Positions 1 to 7,118 of a stretch of DNA of 15,360 nt are shown here, piece after piece (positions within the stretch are counted from its first letter, which is position 1; each line of letters begins with the position of its first letter). A program made the position numbers and the translations under genes. Origin of the DNA: Chloroflexota bacterium. Its GTDB lineage: Bacteria; Chloroflexota; Ktedonobacteria; Ktedonobacterales; Ktedonobacteraceae. Under the pieces are notes generated by a model. It saw nothing but the letters and a program-made list of their open reading frames with translations. It did not search any database and was not told the DNA's origin. The stretch covers positions 1 to 15,360 of the forward strand of contig JAJZEJ010000452.1 in assembly GCA_021828635.1 (NCBI GenBank), in the 5' to 3' direction.

Positions 1-1
1 C

Positions 2-277
2 ATCACTACCCCATCGTCTACTCTCAACACACCACAATCTGAGGAGCTACAACGTCCGCTGCGTCTGCTGACGCCGCGTGAACTAGAGGTGCTGACACTA
101 GTGGCCGAGGGCTACACGAACCAGGAGATCGCTGGCCGCCTGAGCATCAGCATCAAGACCGTGCAGGCCCATCGCGCCAACCTGATGGACAAGCTAGAGT
201 TACGCGACATTACTCATCTAGTACGCTTTGCCATCTACCACGGCCTGATTCCACCCGACCTACCTGCGAAGGATTAA
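2..277 (+). CDS. LuxR/FixJ-type response regulator, C-terminal part (partial)
   Basis: The frame is open from the left edge and ends in TAA at 275-277, so the N-terminus lies outside the window. The visible 91 codons begin with a linker and continue into a complete LuxR-type helix-turn-helix. It starts at the family signature [20 protein letters not shown] and continues through the recognition helix [17 protein letters not shown]. This domain binds DNA in NarL/FixJ-type two-component regulators and in large MalT-like ATPases. Which of these this is cannot be told without the N-terminus. The short linker and a C-terminal tail of about 20 residues after the HTH fit a response regulator. A GTG at 89 lies inside the HTH and is not a real start. 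The gene converges on the next one with 15 bp between them, and no clear terminator is visible in that gap. Confidence 0.85.
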   Translation: MTTPSSTLNTPQSEELQRPLRLLTPRELEVLTLVAEGYTNQEIAGRLSISIKTVQAHRANLMDKLELRDITHLVRFAIYHGLIPPDLPAKD

Positions 278-292
278 GTGAGTTTATAAGAG

Positions 293-871
293 TTATTCAC
301 CAGGGGTCAATTCACGAACGAAATCATTGGCCACGGGAATAAGTTCCGGGTGCTGGTAAAGGTGGGTTAATAGGGCAACGAGCGGCTCAACCTCGCCAAC
401 TTTTTGCGATGGTTCGTATGTCACATTGCCAGCTTTTTCCTCTTTTACCAGATGCTCATTACGGGGTAAAGTAGTACTGATAACACCTTGTGAGGCTAAC
501 TCTCTCACTCGTGCCATCACGTGGAAAAAACGACTCTGCTGATCTTTGCGCTGCGCCTGACGCTCCAGATCGTCTAGGATATAGGCCGTCATCAACTCAT
601 TATGTAGCGGCAATGCACCGTCAGGCACAAGCGCATCAAGCAGGAGAAGCACCATTGCAACGCCTGGAATCCTCTCTGCTGTCTCCCAGCTTACAATGAC
701 GCGCTTTGTGATGGATACTCGCTTTGCAAGCTCTACTTGCGTCCATCCTCTGGCAAAGCGAGCCTGTTTGAGTGCGCTGGCAAAGCGGCTTGGCCCATAT
801 ACTTGTGGGCCTGTCGCACCTTGCAAGGAAAAGAAAAGGCTGTCATGGGATGTGGAATGTTCAGCGTTCAT
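293..871 (-). CDS. Cro/CI-type HTH transcriptional regulator, second gene of antirepressor unit
   Basis: This is a 192-residue protein with an XRE-type helix-turn-helix at about residues 31-85 (FASALKQARFARGWTQVELA, then ITKRVIVSWETAERIPG), where the helices of a Cro/CI-like fold are readable. The part after residue 90 is helical and charged, and I recognise no domain there. The ATG overlaps the last 11 bases of the upstream antirepressor-like gene, and only a weak Shine-Dalgarno is visible. Translation is therefore probably coupled and the two proteins are made together. Pairing of a phage-type antirepressor with a Cro/CI-like protein suggests that they act on each other, by inference from phage P22-like circuits. 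No integrase or structural phage genes are visible nearby, so it is either a domesticated remnant or a stand-alone regulatory pair. The HTH call is firm; its target is unknown. Confidence 0.85.
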   Translation of the reverse strand: MNAEHSTSHDSLFFSLQGATGPQVYGPSRFASALKQARFARGWTQVELAKRVSITKRVIVSWETAERIPGVAMVLLLLDALVPDGALPLHNELMTAYILDDLERQAQRKDQQSRFFHVMARVRELASQGVISTTLPRNEHLVKEEKAGNVTYEPSQKVGEVEPLVALLTHLYQHPELIPVANDFVRELTPGE

Positions 872-1664
872 AGTCTTTGATCTGTTTCTCCAGCCAAGCG
901 ACAGCTTTCGGATACTGCGCCTGAGTAAGCAATTTGTAACTGGTTACATTGAACGTTCTATAGAACTGTCCATAGATCGTCCCAAAATAATTGCCACCAC
1001 CGAGCTTCCTGGTAAGCGCGAGAGCGGCTTGTTTGACAAGATCGGCAATTCGCTCTGCCTGCTCTTCATTCAACGTAGCCAGAGGCGCAAACCGTGCTTC
1101 CAACGCGGAGAGCCGCGTTTCATAGACAGCTTTGAGTGCTTTGATTTCCTCGCTCGTCTCCTCTGCTTTTTGTGCAGCGATTTGGGCCTGATCCAATGCC
1201 ATACGCGCAACCGCAAGACCCTCAGCAAAAGTGGGAACCTGAGTTGAAAGAGTACTGCCTAGTGGAGAAACAGTGGTGGACATTGCACCAAAGAGCCGAC
1301 TTAACACATCGGCCACCTGCTGCTGGTAGAAGTCAATGCGTGCTTTTTTCTCTGGCTTCATACGTTTGGTTGGTATAATCGCCAACCAATAAGGAATAAG
1401 ATCAGCTCGAAGACACCAAATTGTAATCAACTGCTTTCCCTGGACTAAAGGAAATTGACAAAGTCCTTTGGCGAGTGTTGTTTGCTCTTCAATACGCCCA
1501 CGCTGGCTCTCTATATCCAGATCCAATGATCTGCACAGATGCGGTAATGCACCATAAACGTAGCCATCCTCTGCCAGCGCGGCTATAATCTCAGCGCCTG
1601 CAAATAGTACTGCCGCTTGCTGCACAACAACGCCTCGTCGGGTGAGTTTGTCCTGTTCAGCCAT
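861..1664 (-). CDS. Phage antirepressor-like protein (P22_AR_N plus ORF6C domains)
   Basis: This is a 267-residue protein. Residues 15-128 match the layout of the phage P22 antirepressor N-terminal domain: an aromatic-rich strand (EDGYVYGALPHLCRSLDLD), a middle segment ending in a leucine/tryptophan helix (IWCLRADLIPYWLAIIP), and the MKPEKKARIDFYQQQVADVL helix. Residues 145-195 are predicted coiled coil, rich in Ala, Glu and Lys. Residues 190-265 resemble the ORF6C domain (FGTIYGQFYRTFNVTSYKLL and a C-terminal AVAWLEKQI helix). In phages such proteins inactivate CI-like repressors; some chromosomal members stand alone. The start ATG has a strong Shine-Dalgarno (AGGGGGAA) 5 bases upstream. It is the first gene of a two-gene unit and overlaps the HTH gene by 11 bp. 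A symmetrical element lies 30-70 bp upstream. The domain assignment is from recall of the families and was not searched. Confidence 0.8.
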   Translation of the reverse strand: MAEQDKLTRRGVVVQQAAVLFAGAEIIAALAEDGYVYGALPHLCRSLDLDIESQRGRIEEQTTLAKGLCQFPLVQGKQLITIWCLRADLIPYWLAIIPTKRMKPEKKARIDFYQQQVADVLSRLFGAMSTTVSPLGSTLSTQVPTFAEGLAVARMALDQAQIAAQKAEETSEEIKALKAVYETRLSALEARFAPLATLNEEQAERIADLVKQAALALTRKLGGGNYFGTIYGQFYRTFNVTSYKLLTQAQYPKAVAWLEKQIKDYER

Positions 1665-1679
1665 AAAGTTCCCCCTATC

Positions 1680-1733
1680 GTTATACCGCTAGCTGTGGAA
1701 TCCTTGTCGGTTTAATACCGATTATGATTCCAC
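1680..1733 (-). promoter_or_regulatory. Operator/promoter candidate upstream of antirepressor unit: nested 39-bp inverted repeat
   Basis: Positions 1695-1733 form two nested inverted repeats with one exact centre at 1714. The outer arms are gtggaatc (1695-1702) and gattccac (1726-1733); the inner arms are tcggt (1707-1711) and accga (1717-1721). No T-run follows, so a terminator is unlikely. On the minus strand a possible -10 box TATAAC (1685-1680) and a -35-like CCGACA (1710-1705, spacing 19) sit around it. The palindrome would therefore cover the -35 region. The obvious candidate binder is the HTH protein encoded by the second gene of the same unit, by inference. The symmetry is directly visible; the promoter boxes are weak. 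Confidence 0.55.
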
Positions 1734-1900
1734 ATTCAGTGTAACATATAGAGAGGGAAAAAGCAAACTAGCTATCTCTCAATGACATAGTACCTGCCTA
1801 TGGTTGATGCGAGCAACCCCTACGCCTCGAACCCTACCAATACGTCTGGCTAGAGGCATGCAGCGCGTAGTGACTCGCGCTCCTAAGTATCAGGTCTGCA

Positions 1901-2347
1901 TTAGCCACTATGAGCATTACTTAATAGGTGTACCCAATCAAGCTCGCTTTTTACAGTATTCCATAACCGTGCATCGGCAGTCCAAAACGCGCATTGTTCA
2001 TGATAAGCCAGCGCGAGATAATGTGCATCGTAAGTTGCTGGAAGATGAAAGCGATGGGCAAATTCTAGTGCCTGTGCGCTTATTTCCTCATACCATGAAA
2101 ATCGTAGAAGTATGCCAAGCGAGAATAATTTTGAAAGTCCTTCACTTGCTTCTTTATATGTAAGTTTACCAGCAACAACCTGACGATGAAGAATGTTTGT
2201 CACCTCGTAGGCAAATAGAGCAGGAGCGAGAAGTCCTTTTCCTTCATCGGTCCATTTATCTAGTAAACTTATGGAAAGTGTAGAATCTATTTCGATGAGA
2301 ACCCATTTCAAGGCAAGATTTGCGTCAACTACCACTACATCATTCAT
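1901..2347 (-). CDS. PIN-domain toxin, VapC-like ribonuclease
   Basis: This is a 148-residue protein with the four acidic residues of a PIN active site in the expected order: D8 (VVVVDANLALKW), E48 (PALFAYEVTN), D107 (LPATYDAHYLALA) and D125 (FWTADARLW). PIN-domain VapC proteins are Mg2+-dependent endoribonucleases that cleave tRNA or rRNA and are held inactive by a co-expressed antitoxin. I chose the ATG at 2347, which overlaps the antitoxin stop by 8 bp (ATGAATGA). A TTG one codon upstream is less likely. The overlap and order (antitoxin first) are typical of type II toxin-antitoxin operons. Length and motif spacing are those of an intact VapC. No sign of truncation is seen. Confidence 0.88.
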   Translation of the reverse strand: MNDVVVVDANLALKWVLIEIDSTLSISLLDKWTDEGKGLLAPALFAYEVTNILHRQVVAGKLTYKEASEGLSKLFSLGILLRFSWYEEISAQALEFAHRFHLPATYDAHYLALAYHEQCAFWTADARLWNTVKSELDWVHLLSNAHSG

Positions 2348-2663
2348 CAAGTTCTAACTCCCTTGTGCGTTCCTCACGCGCCTGGCGTAACAGTTCTACA
2401 GAATCTTCAGAAACCTGCCCTGGATGGGCGCGTTCTATCGCTTCACGATAGCGTTTGAGATCTGCTACCGCTCCCTGCTTCAGTCGTCCACTGCCCATGT
2501 TCTCCTCTGGAGGAGCAACCTGTTCGAGAATAAGACCAACATATTCTTCTAGAGGAAGATTGCTTTGAGCGGCTGCAACCATTAAGCGTTTCCGTAGTTG
2601 GGGGTGAAGAGGAATAATAAGGTTGCTCATTTGATTATCATGATGCCGATGCTGCATTGCCAT
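2340..2663 (-). CDS. Antitoxin of the PIN-domain toxin, ribbon-helix-helix-like
   Basis: This is a 107-residue protein. The ATG at 2663 is chosen because GGAAAGGGG lies 7 bases upstream; the frame is open further up (ATG at 2726) without such a site. After a His-rich start, residues 12-45 read as a strand followed by two helices (NLIIPLHPQLRKRLMVAAAQ, then LPLEEYVGLILEQ), which fits a ribbon-helix-helix DNA-binding domain. The C-terminal half is charged and ends in a Glu/Arg-rich helix, the part that usually wraps the toxin. It lies directly upstream of the PIN gene and overlaps it by 8 bp. Such antitoxins neutralise the toxin and repress their own promoter. I cannot name the exact antitoxin family. 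Confidence 0.75.
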   Translation of the reverse strand: MAMQHRHHDNQMSNLIIPLHPQLRKRLMVAAAQSNLPLEEYVGLILEQVAPPEENMGSGRLKQGAVADLKRYREAIERAHPGQVSEDSVELLRQAREERTRELELDE

Positions 2664-2701
2664 GATGATGCCCCTTTCCACTACAAATACTATTGCTCTG
2701 A

Positions 2702-2956
2702 AACTACTGCATCCTGCCTCGATCACATGGTACCAGAATACCGCTTAGAATTCAAGCTGTATCGCTGGATTATCTCAACCACATCGTGTATCATGAATGT
2801 ACGATTGGCCCACCTATTTTGCGAAACGAGGGACGCACGACAATGGCGGTCAACACCTCTGGCTCTGACACGGGCAACCTGGATAACATATTCGACTTGA
2901 ATAGCATTTTCACCGCTCGCTATGCCAGGCCGTTGCTAGAGAAGTATGGAGTGTGA
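2702..2956 (+). other. Unassigned stretch with a short open frame ending just before the AlkD-like gene
   Basis: The 316 bases between the antitoxin start (2663) and the AlkD-like start (2980) hold no gene I recognise. One plus-strand frame is open from 2702 to a TGA at 2954-2956 (84 codons). Its only ATG is at 2843, which gives 37 codons ending in ARPLLEKYGV, with GAGGG about 10 bases upstream. The peptide does not look random: it shows mixed charged and hydrophobic runs and a protein-like C-terminus. It could be a small gene or the tail of a decayed larger one. The promoters of the toxin-antitoxin pair (-) and of the AlkD-like gene (+) should also lie here, but I see no convincing boxes. 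Confidence 0.3.
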
Positions 2957-2979
2957 GTAGGAGAGATGAGAACTACAGC

Positions 2980-3654
2980 ATGAGAGCAATTGATGTTACT
3001 ACCGAGTTGCACGCGCTTAGCGATGAATCGTATCTCACAGGGATGAGCTATTTTGGCATCAATAGTGAGCAGGCGTTGGGGGTCTCAGTTGTCAAGCTGC
3101 GGCAAATGGCAAGACGCATCGGCAAAAATCATGCGCTGGCTCTGGAACTTTGGGAGACGGATTTGCACGAGGCTCGCATTCTGGCGACGATGATTGATGA
3201 TCCGGTAGCTGTCACGGAAGCACAGATGGAGCGATGGGTCGCCCAATTCGACTCGTGGGATATCTGCGACCAGTGCTGCGGCAACCTGTTCGACAAAACC
3301 GTCCTCGCCTGGGACAAGGCCGTTGAATGGTCGGCTCGTGAGCGAGAATATGAGAAGCGAGCAGGTTTTGTGCTGATGGTCTATCTGGCCGTGCATGATA
3401 AGCACACACCCGATGAACGCTATCTGCCCTTGCTCGCCATCATCAAACGCGAATCAGGCGACACCAGAAATTTCGTCAAGAAAGCAATCAACTGGGCCTA
3501 GCGCGAGATTGGCAAACGTAACGCCGCGCTCAATCAGGTCGCTATCATAACGGCGCAAGAGATTCAGGCGCAGAGCAGTCGAGGCAACTGGGTGGCCTCG
3601 AACGCGCTGAACGAGCTAACTAGCGAGAAAGTGCAGGCCAGGCTCAGACGCTAG
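2980..3654 (+). pseudogene. AlkD-like DNA alkylation repair gene interrupted by an in-frame TAG at 3499-3501
   Basis: Codons 1-173 match AlkD-like DNA alkylation repair proteins, HEAT-repeat glycosylases that excise alkylated bases. Visible family stretches are FGINSEQALGVSVVKLRQMA, LHEARILATMIDDP, the WD.CDQ..GNLFDKT segment (residues 93-107) and GDTRNFVKKAINWA at the break. The next codon is TAG (3499-3501). The same frame then continues for 50 codons with REIGKRNAALNQVAIITAQE and WVASNALNELTSEKVQARLR before a second TAG at 3652. In the family the break reads NWALRQIGKRN, so the stop replaces a Leu codon; TTG to TAG is a single change. Intact length would be about 224 residues, normal for the family. 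The start at 2980 follows family N-termini; its AGGAG is about 16 bases away, so the upstream GTG at 2953 cannot be excluded. It is either a recent pseudogene, a stop that is read through, or a sequence error. Without readthrough the product ends at 3501. Confidence 0.85.
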
Positions 3655-3767
3655 ATGCGAACTGGTTCTATCTGCAAATGTCATCCACGGCAATCGCAAG
3701 GCATCGCTAACTCGGCTTAGGCGTAATGTGAGAATGGTCGGAGCTTTGCGTCTATCTAAGATGGAAG

Positions 3768-4331
3768 TCAAATTTCATCCTTCGCTCGCGGAACCCAATC
3801 GAGTAACTCGCCTGGAACGCCGTGCTGTCCCAGAAAGAGACTCAGTTGGGCCGCATGTTCCTGGACGTGGCGCATATTGTAGAACTGTAACTCCAAGAAA
3901 CTGACAACCTGCCCTTGCGCCCAGGGATACTCGACTACCTGGCATGCCTGCTCGTTCGTCAGCGCGAGAAGCCGGACGTGGCACTTTCGGCGCGTAGATG
4001 CGAGATAAGTGTGCAGTTCCTCTTTCGTGTAGAACCGTTCGGACGACACGTTGGAATCTAGCTCCGTCCAGATAAAAGGAGCGGGGGGAGTGAAATCTTC
4101 CTCCCGTAAGCCGGAGAGATACAAGTCGAGCCAGAAGAGCGTATGATACGTGATATACCAGAACTCCGCGAACTCCTGTGGAAAAGAGTCGTTCGAGGGT
4201 ACGCTCCAAAGGCGCTCTCTCCACAGTGGAGCGGGGCAGGCCAGCAGAGCGTTTTCAAGCATGTCGATGGCCGCGCCGAACTGCTGCCACAGAACTGTGC
4301 GCCACAAAGTCTCCATCGGTTGTTTAGCCAT
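3768..4331 (-). CDS. DinB-like putative metal-dependent protein
   Basis: This is a 187-residue protein. The ATG at 4331 has GGAGG 7 bases upstream; a GTG ten codons earlier is less likely. It resembles the DinB/YfiT four-helix-bundle superfamily: a first helix with W..F..A...L, H63 (YITYHTLFWLDLYLSGL), and a late helix with H155 and H159 (FYNMRHVQEHAAQLSLFLGQ). H63, H155 and H159 form the likely metal triad. Members are often thiol-dependent transferases or are of unknown role; the substrate cannot be told here. It lies 78 bp after the last inositol gene on the same strand. I see no terminator between them, so read-through transcription is possible, but the function does not suggest a part in inositol use. 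It converges on the AlkD-like gene. Confidence 0.75.
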   Translation of the reverse strand: MAKQPMETLWRTVLWQQFGAAIDMLENALLACPAPLWRERLWSVPSNDSFPQEFAEFWYITYHTLFWLDLYLSGLREEDFTPPAPFIWTELDSNVSSERFYTKEELHTYLASTRRKCHVRLLALTNEQACQVVEYPWAQGQVVSFLELQFYNMRHVQEHAAQLSLFLGQHGVPGELLDWVPRAKDEI

Positions 4332-4409
4332 AACATTTCCTCCTTTTTCTTCTTTTCTCACAGACTACCACAAAAAGCGGTCAGAAGATGTCCTAATATC
4401 GAGAAATGC

Positions 4410-5441
4410 TCAGGCAGTGAAGATCACCTCTATCTCATCCTTGCCACCGTACACATCCCACCACGCCGTCGCGCCCCGCGCTAACACATCGTTGAGTGCC
4501 TGAATGTTTTGGCGACCTTGCGTTGTCAGCCAATCTTCGAGGGCCGCGACGCCTTGCCGCGCATAGACCGCAATGGCACCCTGCCATGTTGCGCGACCGC
4601 ACAGCACGCCCGCGTATCTCACATCGGCCTCGGCGGCCAGTTCCAGCATCTCGCGGAACACCTCGTTGCTGCTACCGGCACTCAGATAAATTAACGGTTT
4701 CGAGCTGGCACCAGCGGCGTTACGGAAGTGGTCGATAGCCTCCTGACGCGCATAAGCTGTGCCTTCTCCGCGAAAAGCACGTGTTTCAGCGACAAAAGCG
4801 GGATTGACCGGCAGTTCGACCTTGAGAATATCCACGCCATAGCGGTCTTTGGAAAACTCCTTGATAGCGCGGGTCGCGTACTCAGGCTTCTTGCGGGCAA
4901 AGGCTAAGCTCTTCTCGTCGCCGATGCTTGCATTGTAGACCAGTGGCTCCAGGAAAAACGGCACGTCTAGCGCCATGCATTCAGCACCGATACGTTCAAT
5001 GTAGGCTTGCTTGATCGAGTTGATGCGGACCTCATCGAACGGATTGTAATAGAGCAGTATCTTAATCGCCTGCGCTCCCGCTTCCACCAAACGGCGCACA
5101 CTCCACTCTGGCAAGAGATCGGGCAAGCGTTCTGACGTGCGCATGTCGTAGCCGGATTTTTCATAGGCCAGCAGCACACCCGTACCGGTCGCACGGCTGG
5201 CAAGAGCCTCTAGCCCATACTCGGTGTCCAGCAGAATGGCACTGGTTAGCGGCGTGAGAATATGTGTCACGGCTGTTTTGAACACCAGCATATCCGCCGC
5301 TGTGGCTGGCCCACCACGTGCCTGCGCGATAGCTTCTAAAAGATTGCCGCGATGATCGACAGCCAGCGCGGCAATCACTCCGCGACTATCGGCGCAAGCA
5401 TTGATGCCATGATATTTGCCGTGTGTGATCTTGACCTTCAT
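4410..5441 (-). CDS. LacD-type class I aldolase, probable 5-dehydro-2-deoxyphosphogluconate aldolase
   Basis: This is a 343-residue protein of the tagatose-1,6-bisphosphate aldolase (LacD) family. The Schiff-base lysine is K207 in VDILKVELPVNP. K127 (AIKILLYYNPFDE) and E165 (PFFLEPLVYN) line the same barrel, and D29/R31 occur in ALAVDHRGNL. In this operon the missing step is cleavage of 2-deoxy-5-keto-gluconate 6-phosphate to dihydroxyacetone phosphate and malonic semialdehyde. In Bacillus the class II enzyme IolJ does this. No class II aldolase is present here, so this class I protein is the likely replacement, by inference from context. LacD family aldolases accept related ketose phosphates. 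The start ATG has GAGGGG 7 bases upstream, and that site touches a repeat copy. It is the last gene of the inositol operon. Tagatose bisphosphate cleavage remains an alternative activity. Confidence 0.85.
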   Translation of the reverse strand: MKVKITHGKYHGINACADSRGVIAALAVDHRGNLLEAIAQARGGPATAADMLVFKTAVTHILTPLTSAILLDTEYGLEALASRATGTGVLLAYEKSGYDMRTSERLPDLLPEWSVRRLVEAGAQAIKILLYYNPFDEVRINSIKQAYIERIGAECMALDVPFFLEPLVYNASIGDEKSLAFARKKPEYATRAIKEFSKDRYGVDILKVELPVNPAFVAETRAFRGEGTAYARQEAIDHFRNAAGASSKPLIYLSAGSSNEVFREMLELAAEADVRYAGVLCGRATWQGAIAVYARQGVAALEDWLTTQGRQNIQALNDVLARGATAWWDVYGGKDEIEVIFTA

Positions 5442-5453
5442 GTTTTACCCCTC

Positions 5454-5530
5454 GGACGCGATACATCGGCTATTGCAGGCGGACGCGATCAATCAGCCCT
5501 TGCGGCGGACGTGATAAATCACGTCCCTAC
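5454..5530 (+). repeat. Triple tandem of a short palindromic repeat between iolA and the aldolase gene
   Basis: Three copies of a 24-27 bp unit start at 5454, 5481 and 5507, each beginning ggacg(c/t)gat. The third is a perfect hairpin: ggacgtgat (5507-5515), aa, atcacgtcc (5518-5526), followed by ctac. The first two are degenerate versions with weaker second arms. The array fills nearly the whole 91-bp gap: it ends 2 bp from the iolA stop and reaches to within a few bases of the aldolase Shine-Dalgarno. Related copies occur at 10099 and 14879. In the mRNA it would form at least one strong hairpin without a U-run, so it is more likely a REP-like stabilising or processing element than a terminator. 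Confidence 0.8.
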
Positions 5531-5532
5531 GT

Positions 5533-7011
5533 TTAGAATTTGCGTGACCATACTTGGGGCCAACGCTCGACGACGACTTTCTTTTCGGTGTAGAACTCGA
5601 TGGCGTCGCGTCCCTGAGCGTGCATGTCGCCAAAGAAGCTATCCTTCCAGCCGGAGAAAGGGAAGAAGGCCATCGGCGCGGCCACACCGATATTGATGCC
5701 GATGTTGCCCGCCTGCACTTCATAGCGGAACTTGCGGGCTGCAGGACCACTGGCCGTGAACAGCGAGGCCATATTGCCATACGCACCCGCATTGACCAGT
5801 TCAATCGCCTGCTCAACGGTTTCGACGTGCATCAGGCTCAGTACCGGCCCAAAAATTTCGGTACGCGCAATCTCGCCGCGTGGATTGACGTTATCCAGGA
5901 TGGTAGGGCGGATGAAGTGGCCGCGCTCATAGCCAGCAACAGAAGCGTTGCGGCCATCAACGAGGAGATTGGCCCCCTCATTCACGCCTTTGCCGATCAA
6001 CAATTCGACGCGCTGCTTGCTCTCAGAGGTAATCACCGGCCCCATCTCAACAGCGGGATCAAGACCGCAGCCAACATTGCGTGTCACAGCTACATCTGTT
6101 ATGCGCTCCCTAAACGTATCGCGAGCCTCGCCAACCGTGATAGCGAGCGAACTGGCTAGACAGCGTTGACCGGCGCAACCAAAGGACGAGTCAGCAATGA
6201 TGCGCGTCGTCGTCTCCATATCGGCATCCGGCAAGACCACGACGGGATTTTTCGCACCACCCTGACACTGCACACGCTTCCCATTCGTAGCCGCCCGACC
6301 GTAGATATATTTCGCTACCGGCGAAGAGCCAACGAACGAGATAGCACGTACCATTGGGTGGTCAAGTAATGCATCGACAACATCTTTACCTCCATTAACC
6401 AGACTCAGCACACCCGCCGGAAGACCCAACTGGTCGATCAGCTCAAAGACGCGGCTCATCGTCATTGGCACTCTCTCGGATGGTTTGAGGATAAAGCAGT
6501 TGCCACAAGCAATCGCGTAAGGCAGAAACCAGAGTGGAATCATGCCTGGGAAGTTGAAAGGCGTAATTGCGGCCACCACACCAACCGGCTGACGCAACAT
6601 ATGTTCGTCAATGCCGTGCGCGATATCCTCAACATTGTAGCCCATCATTAACGATGGGATGCCGGTTGCCACCTCAACATTCTCGATGCCGCGCCGCAAC
6701 TCGCCTTGCGCCTCGCCCAGCGTCTTGCCACATTCATCAACGGTGAGACGCGCAATCTCATCAAAATGCTCTTCTAGCAACTGTTTGAACTTGAACAGAT
6801 ATTGTATACGCTCAGTTGATGGTGTGCGCCTCCAACCACCGAATGCTTTTTGTGCCGCTTGAATGGTCTCATCGACCTCTGCGGCTGGCGTGAGTGGCAC
6901 ACGCACTAGCGTTTCCGTCGTCGCCGGATTGCGCACATCCAGAAATTCCGTGGCGCGTGAATGTTGCCATTTGCCCGCACTATAGTTGAGCAATTGTCCG
7001 TTTTCTATCAT
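5533..7011 (-). CDS. iolA: Malonic/methylmalonic semialdehyde dehydrogenase (CoA-acylating)
   Basis: This is a 492-residue aldehyde dehydrogenase, the normal length for MmsA/IolA. It oxidises malonic semialdehyde with NAD and CoA to acetyl-CoA and CO2, the last step of inositol breakdown. Visible motifs are N153 in [11 protein letters not shown]176 in ILKPSER (NAD site), [12 protein letters not shown], and the catalytic C284 in [12 protein letters not shown]. The usual ALDH general base Glu is absent: the site reads [18 protein letters not shown], as expected of CoA-dependent semialdehyde dehydrogenases, which release the product to CoA rather than water. The start ATG has an ideal Shine-Dalgarno (GGAGGTGA, 4 bases away). 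It lies 107 bp after iolD, and that gap holds a weak hairpin but no clear promoter. Neighbours and motifs agree, so the call is firm. Confidence 0.95.
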   Translation of the reverse strand: MIENGQLLNYSAGKWQHSRATEFLDVRNPATTETLVRVPLTPAAEVDETIQAAQKAFGGWRRTPSTERIQYLFKFKQLLEEHFDEIARLTVDECGKTLGEAQGELRRGIENVEVATGIPSLMMGYNVEDIAHGIDEHMLRQPVGVVAAITPFNFPGMIPLWFLPYAIACGNCFILKPSERVPMTMSRVFELIDQLGLPAGVLSLVNGGKDVVDALLDHPMVRAISFVGSSPVAKYIYGRAATNGKRVQCQGGAKNPVVVLPDADMETTTRIIADSSFGCAGQRCLASSLAITVGEARDTFRERITDVAVTRNVGCGLDPAVEMGPVITSESKQRVELLIGKGVNEGANLLVDGRNASVAGYERGHFIRPTILDNVNPRGEIARTEIFGPVLSLMHVETVEQAIELVNAGAYGNMASLFTASGPAARKFRYEVQAGNIGINIGVAAPMAFFPFSGWKDSFFGDMHAQGRDAIEFYTEKKVVVERWPQVWSRKF

Positions 7012-7118
7012 CGTGTCACCTCCATGTTACTTGGACCTGTTAGACGAGGAGCATGGCACCCACAAGGGGTGTCACTACATCTATCATGTGTACATTTACA
7101 TTGCTGGCATTTCCTGAT

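Noticed and set aside
1800..1899. Short plus-strand frame starting ATGGTTGATGCG in the gap before the toxin gene end
   Set aside because: It has only 17 codons before a stop, no ribosome site and no recognisable motif.
2598..2900. 100-codon plus-strand open frame over the antitoxin start
   Set aside because: It overlaps the antisense of a supported gene and its His/Cys-rich translation looks like a by-product. No start signal is seen.
3085..3405. Several minus-strand open frames across the AlkD-like gene
   Set aside because: These are antisense shadows of a gene with clear family motifs.
5454..5530. Possible small CRISPR array (three tandem units of 26-27 bp)
   Set aside because: There are no spacers between units, the units are degenerate, and the same unit occurs singly elsewhere in the operon. 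It fits a REP-like repeat.
7055..7073. Hairpin ggcaccc/gggtgtc in the iolD-iolA gap as a terminator
   Set aside because: It has one mismatch, no U-run follows, and the next gene has a strong Shine-Dalgarno in the same direction.
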